NCBI GenBank assembly: GCA_964541085.1
Contig: CAZIPA010000011.1
Location: 1-53,707, forward strand
Origin: UBA4644 sp964541085
GTDB lineage: Bacteria; Bacillota; Clostridia; Oscillospirales; Butyricicoccaceae
Reading direction: 5' to 3'
Length of the DNA stretch: 53,707 bases
Shown here piece after piece: positions 8,924-16,025 of the stretch (positions are counted from its first letter, which is position 1; each line of letters begins with the position of its first letter). Both the position numbers and the translations under genes were made by a program. The notes below the pieces were generated by a model. That model was not told where the DNA came from and ran no database searches. It saw only the letters and a program-made list of their open reading frames with translations.

Positions 8924-10318
8924 CTATCTGATTTCTGTGGTATTGGTCGATTGCAGAGCTCGAACCTGCTCCTTGAAATATTTGCCCCGCAGCATGAAAT
9001 TGGGGAACTGATCAAAGGAGGCACAGGCCGGACTGAACAGCACGATATCGCCGGGCCGGGCCAGCTGCTGCGCCTTTTGAATCACTGCGTCCAGCCGGTC
9101 AAAGCGCAGAATCTCCGGTGCGCCGGGGCGATAGCCGGGGGCCGCCAGAACCGCCGCCTGAATCTTTTCCGCCGTCGCGCCGCACAGCAGCAGCAGCTTC
9201 ACCTTTTCCGGCATCAGCTCGCCCAGCCGGTCAAAGGGAATGTGCTTGTCATAGCCGCCGGCAATGAGGATCACCTTTTGAGAAAAGCTCTTCAGTCCGG
9301 CAATGGTGCGTGTGGGACTGCTGCCGATGGAATCGTTGTACCATTTCACGCCGTCCAGCTCCCGTACCAGCTCCAGCCGATGCTCCACGCCGCCGAAGGT
9401 CTTTGCCACCTGCTCCATCACCGCCGGAGTAACCAGTCCCCGCAGCGCTGCACAGGCCGCCATATAGTTTTCAATGTTGTGTACGCCGGGGATGCGGATA
9501 TCCGCTGTTGCCATCAGCGGCGCGCCGTTGTCGGCGATGCAGCCGTCCTTCAGACAGACCCCCTCGGTCAGGGTGTTCTGCCGGGCGAAAAACCGCACCT
9601 GCCCCGGAGCCTGCGGTGCCAGCGCCCGGGTCAGCTCGTTGTCATAGTTCAGCACCAGCACATCCTCCGGCCCCTGTGCCCGGAAAATGTTGCACTTGGC
9701 GCTGATATATTCCTCCATGTCCCGGTGCACATCCAGATGATTGGGGCTCAGATTGGTAATCACGGCGATGTGGGGTGTTTTTTCCATGCTCATCAGCTGG
9801 AAGGAGGACAGCTCCAGCACGGCCACATCCTCCGTCTGCATGAGCCCGGCCTGATCCAGCAGCGGTGTGCCGATATTGCCGCCCAGCCAGACCTTTTTTC
9901 CCGCTGCCCGCAGCATCTCCGCAATGAGCGTGGTGGTGGTGGTCTTGCCGTCACTGCCGGTTACGGCAATCATCCGGCAGGGACAGACCTGGAAAAAGAC
10001 CTCCATCTCCGAGGTGATCTGCGCACCGCTGGCCTTTGCCTCCAGCAGGGCGGGATGGTCGGGCCGCAGACCCGGCGTGCGGAAGATGATATCCCCCTCC
10101 AGCCCCTCCAGATAGTGCTCTCCCAGAATCAGGCGGACGCCCTTTTCCCGCAGCTCGGATGTGATTTCTCCCAGCTGCTCCTCTGTTTTTTTATCCCGGG
10201 CCGTGACCTGCGCCCCGGCCTGTGCCAGCAGCCGCAGCAGCGGACGGTTGGAAACGCCGATGCCGATGACGGTCACACGCTTGTCCCGGATGCCGTTCAG
10301 ATATTCCTGTAATGTCAC
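8924..10318 (-). CDS. murD: UDP-N-acetylmuramoylalanine--D-glutamate ligase MurD
   Basis: A 464-residue cytosolic Mur ligase that adds D-glutamate to UDP-MurNAc-L-Ala in peptidoglycan precursor synthesis. Visible: N-terminal Rossmann part (VTVIGIGVSNRPLL), the ATP loop TGSDGKTTTT, the carbamylated-lysine/metal region, LSPNHLDVHRDMEEY, and the C-terminal domain with NDSIGSSPTRT and GGYDKHIPF. I set the start at the GTG at 10316-10318, because AGGAGG lies 7 bases before it; the frame extends to a TTG at 10339, which would include that ribosome binding site. It heads a leftward operon of seven genes. Other mur genes are not adjacent. Confidence 0.95.
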   Translation of the reverse strand: MTLQEYLNGIRDKRVTVIGIGVSNRPLLRLLAQAGAQVTARDKKTEEQLGEITSELREKGVRLILGEHYLEGLEGDIIFRTPGLRPDHPALLEAKASGAQITSEMEVFFQVCPCRMIAVTGSDGKTTTTTLIAEMLRAAGKKVWLGGNIGTPLLDQAGLMQTEDVAVLELSSFQLMSMEKTPHIAVITNLSPNHLDVHRDMEEYISAKCNIFRAQGPEDVLVLNYDNELTRALAPQAPGQVRFFARQNTLTEGVCLKDGCIADNGAPLMATADIRIPGVHNIENYMAACAALRGLVTPAVMEQVAKTFGGVEHRLELVRELDGVKWYNDSIGSSPTRTIAGLKSFSQKVILIAGGYDKHIPFDRLGELMPEKVKLLLLCGATAEKIQAAVLAAPGYRPGAPEILRFDRLDAVIQKAQQLARPGDIVLFSPACASFDQFPNFMLRGKYFKEQVRALQSTNTTEIR

Positions 10319-10356
10319 ACAAAAGCCTCCTGTCGGCAAAATGACTCTTTGCCTTC

Positions 10357-10385
10357 AGTATACTCCATTTTCCCTTTTCCCGCAA
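10357..10385 (-). promoter_or_regulatory. sigma-A promoter of the murD operon
   Basis: On the - strand TTGCGG (10380-10385) and TATACT (10357-10362) with a 17-base spacer, about 40 bases before the murD GTG. Confidence 0.65.
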
Positions 10386-10410
10386 CCTAAAAACCGCGCT
10401 GCCGCCGGGA

Positions 10411-10446
10411 AAAAATAAAAAAGCGGCAAGTCCGAAGACCTGCCGC
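10411..10446 (-). terminator. terminator of the host tRNA-Thr gene
   Basis: A 10-bp stem closed by a TTCG tetraloop (arms 10437-10446 and 10423-10432), followed on the - strand by TTTTTTATTTTTT. It lies directly after the tRNA-Thr 3' half and is now 11.5 kb away from that tRNA's promoter. Confidence 0.9.
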
Positions 10447-10449
10447 CTG

Positions 10450-10495
10450 TGGAGCTGGAAACGTGACTTGAACACGCGACCTGCTGATTACGAAT
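10450..10495 (-). pseudogene. 3' half of host tRNA-Thr(CGT), split by the integrated element
   Basis: On the - strand this reads from the anticodon loop to an encoded CCA (CCA at 10450-10452). Joined at the shared 9-bp ATTCGTAAT with the 5' half at 22006-22044, it gives a perfect 76-nt tRNA: acceptor GCTGGAA/TTCCAGC, D arm, anticodon stem GCTGA/TCAGC with loop TTCGTAA (anticodon CGT, Thr), T arm GCGTG/CACGT. The sequence beyond the core at this junction does not rebuild the 5' half, so the gene is truly interrupted. Confidence 0.93.
10487..10495. other. attL core (9 bp)
   Basis: ATTACGAAT occurs here and at 22006-22014, flanked on the outside by the two halves of the tRNA-Thr anticodon stem. 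This direct repeat in the anticodon loop is the crossover region of the integrase. Confidence 0.85.
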
Positions 10496-10611
10496 TATGA
10501 AATACGCTTTTCACAGCTTTTCACAGTTTGCAATAAACCTTGATTTTATGCGGTTTTGCGGCGTTTTTCCTTTCTTCAAACTCAACTCATTTTTGTGCCT
10601 TGCGATAACTT

Positions 10612-10630
10612 TAAGACACAAACAAGACAC
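10612..10630 (+). repeat. left copy of 19-bp terminal-region direct repeat (putative integrase arm site)
   Basis: TAAGACACAAACAAGACAC, identical to 21901-21919 and in the same direction. The copies lie 117 and 87 bases inside the two att cores, a spacing usual for arm-type integrase or excisionase sites. A near-copy in the opposite direction, one base longer, is at 14922-14940. Confidence 0.7.
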
Positions 10631-10713
10631 CAAAAACAAGGCGGTTTTTCTCTGATGAGGTCATAATGCTGCATTGATTTTCTGAGGAATGGAGCAAAAC
10701 GCAGTAACAGAGA

Positions 10714-10763
10714 TTTGCTTAAATTTTGCTTGCACTTTTGCTTAGAGTTTTGCTATAGCAAAA
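10714..10763 (+). repeat. TTTTGCTT iterons with terminal palindrome
   Basis: The hexamer TTTGCT starts at 10714, 10725, 10737 and 10749, a spacing of 11, 12 and 12 bases or about one helical turn. The last copy is half of a perfect 16-bp palindrome TTTTGCTATAGCAAAA (10748-10763). Such phased repeats bind a protein on one face of the DNA; role unknown. Confidence 0.55.
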
Positions 10764-10857
10764 AGGTAAATTGTCAATGAAAATCAAATAAACATACCCG
10801 ATGTGTAAATAAGTGGAGCATATAAGCTATGCCCCACTTGTACCGATGCAATATAAA

Positions 10858-11430
10858 TTATCCGTTGACAAGCTCAATAGTGAAATAGAGCGTTCCAGTG
10901 TAAGTACCCGCCGCAATAGTGGTAGGTCTATAAAGATTTAAGTAAATCAAGCCATATTTCACAGGCTGTAAATTGTTCCCCTCAAATACTGCTACCGTGC
11001 TATCGGCTGCGTTTATTGACGTTCCTGCGTTCAACTCATAATCGTGCCTGTTAATATTCACCTTTGCAAAATCAACTCCGTTTGTACTCATCAGCTTTAT
11101 ATAGCTATCCTCAATAATGCCTGTATCTGTTGTTGTAATATCAACGGTATATGTTTTGGCATAGTCTACGGACACAATCACCGATTGCCCCGCATTGAGG
11201 TTAAGGCTGTTTGCAGTGATATATAATTCTCTGCCGCTGTTCAAAGAGATTTCGGAGGGTATGTTGATTTCATAAGATGCTGTCGGCGTACTCATTGTTT
11301 CGCTGCTGCCGCTTTTGGTATATTTGATAGTTGTACTTGCATCGGTTTCGTTGGCTGCATAGGCAGTTACAGAGAATGTAAAGCAGAATATCAATGCAAA
11401 GCACAAAGCAATTTTAATTGTTCGCTTCAT
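10858..11430 (-). CDS. secreted surface-type protein of unknown function
   Basis: A 190-residue protein with a clear Sec signal peptide (positive MKRTIK, hydrophobic core to about residue 22, cleavage likely after AYA). The mature part is rich in Thr, Ser, Asn and Tyr and predicted beta-strand, ending in AAGTYTGTLYFTIELVNG, a pattern common at the end of WxL- or Ig-like exported beta-sandwich domains in Firmicutes. No LPXTG or transmembrane anchor is seen. Its start overlaps the stop of the upstream membrane-anchored protein by 4 bases, so the pair is probably made together and may form a surface complex. It is cargo at the left end of the element. Function not recognised. Confidence 0.75.
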   Translation of the reverse strand: MKRTIKIALCFALIFCFTFSVTAYAANETDASTTIKYTKSGSSETMSTPTASYEINIPSEISLNSGRELYITANSLNLNAGQSVIVSVDYAKTYTVDITTTDTGIIEDSYIKLMSTNGVDFAKVNINRHDYELNAGTSINAADSTVAVFEGNNLQPVKYGLIYLNLYRPTTIAAGTYTGTLYFTIELVNG

Positions 11431-11882
11431 TGTTTTACCTCCAATCTTGTTACAACATCTGCACCGTTCAGCTTTTCCATTGTATCAAGGTCATAACACG
11501 AATATCTGATTATGCCCTCATAATAGACACCTGCTGAAAGAGGCTGCAACAACTCAATTTCTGTAATTTCTTCACTTGGCGCAATCATATCGGAAGTGTA
11601 TAGCTCTGTATCATCAAGGAAAAGGGAAACAGTAAAATAGCAGTTGTTTCCGCTTGGGTTATAGAAATAGGCACTTTGCGCCGTTTGCTCTGCTTGCAAG
11701 CGGATTTCTTCAAAGCAGGGTATAGCAATATTCCCTGTTTGCTCGGTTGTTGCTGCTTGCGTTTCTGCTGTCTGTGTGCCTGTGTTCATTGTGGCAATTC
11801 TTGCGCCTAAAAACGCCCCTGAGAACATCAGCACAAAGGTAAGCAGAATAAGAACAGCGTTTTTTAATTTGTTCTTCGTCAT
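11427..11882 (-). CDS. membrane-anchored extracellular protein of unknown function
   Basis: A 151-residue protein with one N-terminal membrane segment (about residues 8-26) followed by a Thr/Gln-rich linker and an exported domain of predicted beta-strands (YFTVSLFLDDTELY and GVYYEGIIRY). I use the ATG at 11880-11882, because AAGGAGG lies just before it; the frame is open further upstream without a good ribosome binding site. Its stop overlaps the start of the secreted protein gene downstream (ATGA), suggesting a two-protein surface unit. Family not recognised; it could be a pilin-like or Ig-like accessory protein carried by the island. Confidence 0.75.
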   Translation of the reverse strand: MTKNKLKNAVLILLTFVLMFSGAFLGARIATMNTGTQTAETQAATTEQTGNIAIPCFEEIRLQAEQTAQSAYFYNPSGNNCYFTVSLFLDDTELYTSDMIAPSEEITEIELLQPLSAGVYYEGIIRYSCYDLDTMEKLNGADVVTRLEVKQ

Positions 11883-11958
11883 AATTGCCGCCTCCTTTGC
11901 ATCGGTACACTTATAGCATACCTGAGCAGCAGCGAAAACAACAGGCAAAGCAGGTGGG

Positions 11959-12288
11959 TTATTTCTTCCATCGTCTTATAGTGGAATTATCAGCAGGGCA
12001 ATAATCTATAACACCTGCTGTTGTGTCGGCTATTATATCCGCTGCATAGTGCTTTTGCGGCTCTATAAAGTCGGGTATTTCCAAATGCAGACGATTACAG
12101 CAAGGGCAGTAAAAACGGCGTAGCAGGTATATTTCTTTTTGCCCATCTGCCCGAATGACAGACCGCCGCCGTTTATCGTACCCGCTCATAAGATAACCGC
12201 ACTGAGGGCAAAGCGGCGTTTCTGTGCTATGCACCTGTTTCAGATTATCGGCGGTTTCCTCTATGCGATAATGCTTAATTATCAGCAT
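11959..12288 (-). CDS. DUF6431-like zinc-ribbon protein
   Basis: A 109-residue basic protein with two CxxC pairs, CPQCG and YCPCCN, separated by a stretch containing RRRSVIRADG, which together make a zinc ribbon of the transposase-like type seen in DUF6431 proteins. The C-terminus ends in a helix with NSTIRRWKK. The start is uncertain: a TTG at 12301-12303 lies inside the terminator hairpin of the upstream XRE gene, so I prefer the ATG at 12286-12288, although no clear ribosome binding site precedes it. It is probably DNA- or RNA-binding; no specific role can be given. It precedes the two surface-protein genes. Confidence 0.65.
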   Translation of the reverse strand: MLIIKHYRIEETADNLKQVHSTETPLCPQCGYLMSGYDKRRRSVIRADGQKEIYLLRRFYCPCCNRLHLEIPDFIEPQKHYAADIIADTTAGVIDYCPADNSTIRRWKK

Positions 12289-12301
12289 AGCCACACAAAG
12301 C

Positions 12302-12330
12302 AAAAAGCAAGGGCATATAACCCTTGCTTT
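12302..12330 (-). terminator. terminator of the second XRE gene
   Basis: Perfect 10-bp stem (12304-12313 with 12321-12330), 7-base loop, and a run of five T on the - strand. It starts directly after the 26-codon reading frame at 12331-12411. Confidence 0.85.
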
Positions 12331-12411
12331 CTATTTTGGTATAATTCCCCTCAACAATCCCTTGCGCCGTTTCTTGGCAGTCTCTAAGGCTTCTGAGAGT
12401 GGTTTTATCAT
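12331..12411 (-). CDS. possible 26-residue basic peptide coupled to the XRE gene
   Basis: The ATG at 12409-12411 overlaps the TGA of the XRE gene (ATGA arrangement) and opens a 26-codon frame with a basic centre (AKKRRKG), ending 1 base before the terminator stem. A GAGGAG sequence lies 14-20 bases upstream. The exact filling of the space between the stop and the terminator supports a real small gene, but so short a frame could be chance. Confidence 0.35.
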   Translation of the reverse strand: MIKPLSEALETAKKRRKGLLRGIIPK

Positions 12412-12773
12412 TGCTCTGCGCTGTTCTCCTCATCTTGCATAATGGCAGACAGCTCCAACAATGCAGATAGTACCTTGTTCACTTGCTGTTGATATTCGGG
12501 TTTAATTCGTGCAAGCTGTTGAGCAATAGCGGACACCTCATTGCTTGGCTCATTCTTTCCGAAAATAATAACATCAGCACTCACACCGAACAGGCTACAT
12601 ATTTTCCTCAGTGCATCAAGAGAGATAGCAGACACACCACGCTCAATAGCACTGATATGATTAGGGGAAAAGCCTAAAATCTCGGCTAACCGTTCTTGCG
12701 TATATCCTGCCTGTTCTCTTGCCGCTTGAATATTTGCGCCGATTTCAATATTTATATCTTTCTTGGAACGCAT
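12408..12773 (-). CDS. XRE-family transcriptional regulator (second regulator of the element)
   Basis: A 121-residue protein with a classical HTH_3 domain at residues about 11-66 (IQAAREQAGYTQERLAEILG then SPNHISAIERG) and a helical C-terminal tail. A strong ribosome binding site, AAAGGGGG, precedes the ATG. It is transcribed away from the membrane protein gene at 12926, and two 12-bp repeats CTAAyGACATTG in the shared intergenic region overlap both promoters, which suggests it represses itself and its neighbour. This is separate from the main lysogeny-type repressor at 18534. Confidence 0.9.
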   Translation of the reverse strand: MRSKKDINIEIGANIQAAREQAGYTQERLAEILGFSPNHISAIERGVSAISLDALRKICSLFGVSADVIIFGKNEPSNEVSAIAQQLARIKPEYQQQVNKVLSALLELSAIMQDEENSAEQ

Positions 12774-12790
12774 AGCCTTTGCCCCCTTTC

Positions 12791-12893
12791 TTTATAATTA
12801 GTTTACCTAATGACATTGCAATTAACCATTAAGCTATGTATTTAGTTTTTCTAACGACATTGTATTGACTTTCGATAATAGCCACGCTATAAT
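12791..12893. promoter_or_regulatory. divergent promoters with twin XRE operator repeats
   Basis: Rightward promoter: TTGACT (12865-12870), 17 bases, TATAAT (12888-12893). Leftward promoter: TTGCAA (12816-12821), 18 bases, TTATAA (12792-12797). The repeats CTAATGACATTG (12807-12818) and CTAACGACATTG (12851-12862) are 44 bases apart, four helical turns. The first overlaps the leftward -35 box and runs into its spacer; the second ends 3 bases before the rightward -35 box. Confidence 0.7.
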
Positions 12894-12925
12894 TATTATA
12901 TTGATAAGGTGGAGGTAGTGTATCT

Positions 12926-13546
12926 ATGGATAAGAAAGAGAATATAGAAAAAATCAAAATGCTATTCAAAACGAAAAACGGAAAAATCAGCATTGTATTT
13001 TTCGTTTTAGCTATTGCGGTTGCAGCAACAGGGAGCATTGCAGCTTGTGCAGTAATGTTTATCATAGGTGCAGTATTTTTGCTAAAGGGAGACAGTGCAA
13101 CAAGAAAACCCGATGCAGTTGCAGCTTATAGGTTTAAGCCAACAAAGAAAGTCGGAAAAGTTTTTTACATTGACGATGTAAATAAAAAGTGGCATCTTCC
13201 TCGTTGCAAGGAAAGTAAATCAGTTTATGACTATGCTGACTTACTGGACTATGAATTGATTGAGGACGGAAACACAGTTACAAGCGGAAGTTTGGGACGT
13301 GCTGTTGCTGGCGGTTTGGTTTTCGGCGGTCTCGGTGCAGTTGTCGGAGGTATGACAGGCAAGCAAAAAGCCACTTGCAGTAAACTCCAAATTAAGATTA
13401 CTACGAAAGACATTCAGCACCCTGCCTTGTATGTGTCCTTGCTTGATTATGAGGTCAAGAAAGACAGTGATACATACAAAGCTGCCATCAAAGACGCACA
13501 GGAAATTCTTTCTATTCTGCAAATAATCAAGACTACAAACGAATAA
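12926..13546 (+). CDS. membrane protein with glycine-zipper segment, unknown function
   Basis: A 206-residue protein. Two hydrophobic helices near residues 22-56 form an N-terminal hairpin in the membrane. A soluble part follows with the odd motif WHLPRCKESK, then a glycine-zipper stretch around residues 125-145 (GGLVFGGLGAVVGGMTG) and a basic, beta-rich C-terminus ending in a helix. Such glycine-zipper plus short-domain proteins are common on mobile elements of Clostridia, without known role. It has a consensus promoter 33 bases upstream and is controlled divergently with the XRE gene at 12408. It ends at a bidirectional terminator. Confidence 0.75.
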   Translation: MDKKENIEKIKMLFKTKNGKISIVFFVLAIAVAATGSIAACAVMFIIGAVFLLKGDSATRKPDAVAAYRFKPTKKVGKVFYIDDVNKKWHLPRCKESKSVYDYADLLDYELIEDGNTVTSGSLGRAVAGGLVFGGLGAVVGGMTGKQKATCSKLQIKITTKDIQHPALYVSLLDYEVKKDSDTYKAAIKDAQEILSILQIIKTTNE

Positions 13547-13551
13547 TACAT

Positions 13552-13585
13552 AAAAAGCGGGTGGGTTTTGTCCCACTCGCTTTTA
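13552..13585. terminator. bidirectional terminator between convergent genes
   Basis: A 13-bp stem with one mismatch (13553-13565 with 13572-13584), with A/T runs on both flanks. It separates the rightward membrane protein gene from the leftward early operon that ends at 13586. Confidence 0.85.
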
Positions 13586-13996
13586 TTATGCAAGGTTTTC
13601 GCCGCTGTCTACGCTTTTCCACTCAATGCCGACAATGCCGAACAGGGCAACAACTAAGATATTCAAGACTTTATCAATGTGGCGGGGTACTGTCCTTTTG
13701 TTCATATAGTACAGTTTTCCAATTTCCCTATATGTGGGTTTCTTGTCCCCATCAAGATAAACCGCCCGAAAAATGCTTGCAGATTTTTCGATTTGAGGAT
13801 AGCACTTGACACACATAGAAAGTTTACTATCAAGGATTTCTCTAACCTCTGTATCTTTTCGGGCACACTCTGCCGCTTTTCGGGTAAGTTGCAAAAGTGT
13901 TTGAAAATACTGCTCCTGTTCTGCTTCTTCGATGAAATTCACAAAAATTTCTTGTGCTGCATCGGGTGTATAAATGCCCATATCCTCATTACTCAT
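13586..13996 (-). CDS. sigma region 4-like / phage regulator-type HTH protein
   Basis: A 136-residue protein, last gene of the long leftward operon. The N-terminal half is helical and acidic; the C-terminal part has an HTH reminiscent of sigma region 4 or ArpU-type phage regulators (PTYREIGKLYYMNKRTVPRHIDKVLNI in outline). I take the ATG at 13994-13996: GGAGG lies 8 bases before it, inside the end of the upstream sigma-like gene, which it overlaps by 8 bases. Placed directly after a sigma-like protein, it may work with it in late transcription of the element, but this is inference. Confidence 0.65.
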   Translation of the reverse strand: MSNEDMGIYTPDAAQEIFVNFIEEAEQEQYFQTLLQLTRKAAECARKDTEVREILDSKLSMCVKCYPQIEKSASIFRAVYLDGDKKPTYREIGKLYYMNKRTVPRHIDKVLNILVVALFGIVGIEWKSVDSGENLA

Positions 13997-14753
13997 TTTC
14001 AAAACCTCCATCTTTCAGCAGGGTAACCGCCTCTATTAAACTAACGCCATAACGATAAAAAGTGCCTAAACCGCTATTCTGTGCTGCTTGCTTATATCCG
14101 TTGTACTCGTTAAACTCGTCAAGGCATTCTCGGAGCTGCTTTCCGTACCTGCCGAACTCTAATTTATAGGCGGCTCGTTCTGCTGCATCGCTGGCGGCTG
14201 AGCGGCTGCCAAACTCATATTTAGACACGCAATATTTCCACGATTTGTTATTGATATATTTGTCAATTAACAATGCTCGTTGCATCGGCTCTAAGGTTTC
14301 CAATGCTGCCGCAATAACGGAGCGGGTATATTGCATAAAATCAGCCTGTTCTATATCGTTATAAGGCTGTTCCGCTGCATCGTCCTCAATATAGTCTAAT
14401 TGTTCGCCGCTATCGCTATCGCCTTGAAAAGCAGGGGTGTTTAGGCTGTCGCAATATAACAAGGCATCTCGTTTTGTACTGCGTATTCCCGATGCTTCAG
14501 CAAAAGCACCTTTCAAGCAATACCCTAACAGCGTTAAAAAGGCTGTCCCCCTCTCAGCATTAAAGTATTCGACAGCTTTACAAACAGCTAAATATCCTGC
14601 ACTTATTAAATCTTCGGTTTCGGCTGCTTTTTCGTTGGCGATAGAGTATTTTTCAGCCATTACAATAACAAAGCGTTCAACAGCGTTCCACAAAAGCAAG
14701 ATTGCATCGGCATCGCCGTTTTTTGCTCTGATTGCTAATTCTTCGTTACTCAT
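13989..14753 (-). CDS. sigma-70-like RNA polymerase sigma factor of the element
   Basis: A 254-residue protein. Residues about 30-80 carry a region-2-like pattern (ETEDLISAGYLAVCKAVEYF and the aromatic -10 recognition stretch that follows), and residues about 150-200 a region-4-like segment (ALETLEPMQRALLIDKYI) with a following HTH. The ribosome binding site AGGGGG stands 6-7 bases before the ATG. The C-terminal DGGFENE is encoded by the sequence that also serves as ribosome binding site for the next gene. A sigma-like gene carried late in a small element suggests it redirects transcription of its own or helper-phage genes; not proven. Confidence 0.75.
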   Translation of the reverse strand: MSNEELAIRAKNGDADAILLLWNAVERFVIVMAEKYSIANEKAAETEDLISAGYLAVCKAVEYFNAERGTAFLTLLGYCLKGAFAEASGIRSTKRDALLYCDSLNTPAFQGDSDSGEQLDYIEDDAAEQPYNDIEQADFMQYTRSVIAAALETLEPMQRALLIDKYINNKSWKYCVSKYEFGSRSAASDAAERAAYKLEFGRYGKQLRECLDEFNEYNGYKQAAQNSGLGTFYRYGVSLIEAVTLLKDGGFENE

Positions 14754-14995
14754 AATTCGCCCCCTCTGTGCTGCCCCTGTCCTCAGTATTTTGCAAGGCT
14801 GAGAGGGGAAAATAGCGTTGCTTATAATAGTTAATTAGAAAGTCGCATACTTACGCAAAAGCTGAAAAGCCTTGAAAACAGCGGGTTTTCACGCTTTTGC
14901 TCTGCTGTGTTTGCTGCCCTTGTGTCTTGTTTTGTGTCTTACAGGTGAAGAAAACAGGGAAAGAGGGAGGCGGCGGCAACCGCCTCCGTTTATGC
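14754..14995. other. intergenic region within the leftward operon
   Basis: Holds an 8-bp perfect GC-rich hairpin (14966-14973 with 14980-14987) just after the stop of the upstream gene, without a good T-run, and at 14922-14940 an inverted near-copy of the 19-bp end repeat. No gene is convincing. Confidence 0.45.
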
Positions 14996-15478
14996 TTACT
15001 TCTTCTTGATATACCTGTACTTAGGCTTATACACGCTGTTTCTTGCGGCTGTATACTGCTTTTTACGCTGTCTTGCATCGGCTGCATCAGACCTGTTTGC
15101 ACTATCGGCGGTTTCGCCGTTTTCGGGTTGAGCGTGTCGGTCAATCATTTGCTGTCTTGCCTCGCTCGCTGTCCCTGACTGCTTAACGCCCCCAGGGGTA
15201 TAATCATCGCTTGACTTACGCAATCTGCGTTCAAGCATTCGACTTCTCGCCGCTTTCGGCTTGTCCTTTTCTCTCGTCATATACTTGTAAGCCATTTCGG
15301 GAGTTACAGGCTCTTTTACCTCCTCAAAGGGATTTTCTTCCTCGTTGTCCGCATACTGTTCAAGCATTTTCTTTCGTGCTTTCTCTGCTGCGGTTTCCTC
15401 GTGCTGTTTCTGAATACGGTCTAATGCGTCCCATCTAATGGGAGTACCCTGCCGCATTGCCTTATGCTTCTTGCTCAT
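14996..15478 (-). CDS. hydrophilic basic protein of the element, unknown
   Basis: A 160-residue protein, extremely rich in Lys, Arg, Glu and Gln, mostly helical or disordered, with a basic C-terminus (YKPKYRYIKKK). It has no membrane segment and no motif I recognise. I start it at the ATG at 15476-15478, because GGAGG lies 8 bases before it within the end of the upstream gene; the two genes overlap by 17 bases. The composition fits a nucleic-acid-binding or scaffolding-like protein. In a satellite it might act on helper packaging or capsid assembly, but nothing in the sequence proves that. Confidence 0.65.
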   Translation of the reverse strand: MSKKHKAMRQGTPIRWDALDRIQKQHEETAAEKARKKMLEQYADNEEENPFEEVKEPVTPEMAYKYMTREKDKPKAARSRMLERRLRKSSDDYTPGGVKQSGTASEARQQMIDRHAQPENGETADSANRSDAADARQRKKQYTAARNSVYKPKYRYIKKK

Positions 15479-16025
15479 CTTCAAAACCTCCATCACTGTT
15501 TAATTTATAAGCCTTATCAAAAAGGCTGTCGCTGTTCCTGACAGGCACAGTTGCGCCCCATAATTCAATACTGCGAACATAGGTTTGCAATCGTGCTGTT
15601 AATTTTTGTCTTTCGGCAATAGCAAGATTAAAGTTGCTTTCGGCATCATACAAAACGCTTGTAGCCTGTTCCCACCGTTCTTTTTCCTCATCGGTCATTC
15701 GTCTGCACTTCTCCGATAGCTCTTGAAACGCTGCTTTCTGCTCATTGATAACGGCAATTCTTGCACCTGCCGTTATATCCTCATCGGAGTTTTGCCCCTT
15801 TAGAACACGCTGACGAATAGCCAGTTTCAAGCGTTTTTCTTCGTTTTCAAGGTCTGCAATTTGTGAAATGAATTTTGCTTGCTCGGCTCGCTGCCGATTT
15901 TCAACCTTTCGCAATATATCCTCTGCCGCTCGGCTCGCCGCAAAGTATTCGCTATAACGAATATTGTAGTTGTCGAGTGCATCAACATACGGAGCGAAAA
16001 GGTCATCAATTAGAGTGTTTGACAT
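15462..16025 (-). CDS. coiled-coil protein of the element, unknown
   Basis: A 187-residue protein, predicted to be almost wholly helical with long coiled-coil stretches (residues about 25-140, heptad-like Ala/Leu/Glu patterns). I use the ATG at 16023-16025, preceded by ACGAGGTAAGAAA; the frame runs further upstream over a region without a ribosome binding site. The C-terminus DGGFEDEQEA matches the DGGFENE end of the sigma-like protein, because both encode the GGAGG ribosome binding site of the gene that follows. Function unknown; it is the first gene after the small terminase. Confidence 0.65.
   Translation of the reverse strand: MSNTLIDDLFAPYVDALDNYNIRYSEYFAASRAAEDILRKVENRQRAEQAKFISQIADLENEEKRLKLAIRQRVLKGQNSDEDITAGARIAVINEQKAAFQELSEKCRRMTDEEKERWEQATSVLYDAESNFNLAIAERQKLTARLQTYVRSIELWGATVPVRNSDSLFDKAYKLNSDGGFEDEQEA

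Larger units (their letters stand above)
10496..10857. other. left-end non-coding region of the element
   Basis: No gene is visible. It holds two adjacent copies of CTTTTCACAG (10507-10516, 10517-10526), the 19-bp repeat shared with the right end (10612-10630), and a run of TTTTGCTT-like iterons ending in a palindrome (10714-10763). These are likely protein-binding sites for recombination or replication. Confidence 0.6.

Noticed and set aside
14851..15144. Short frames in the gap between the sigma-like and basic genes
   Set aside because: They overlap the basic protein gene antisense or in another frame and have no start signals.
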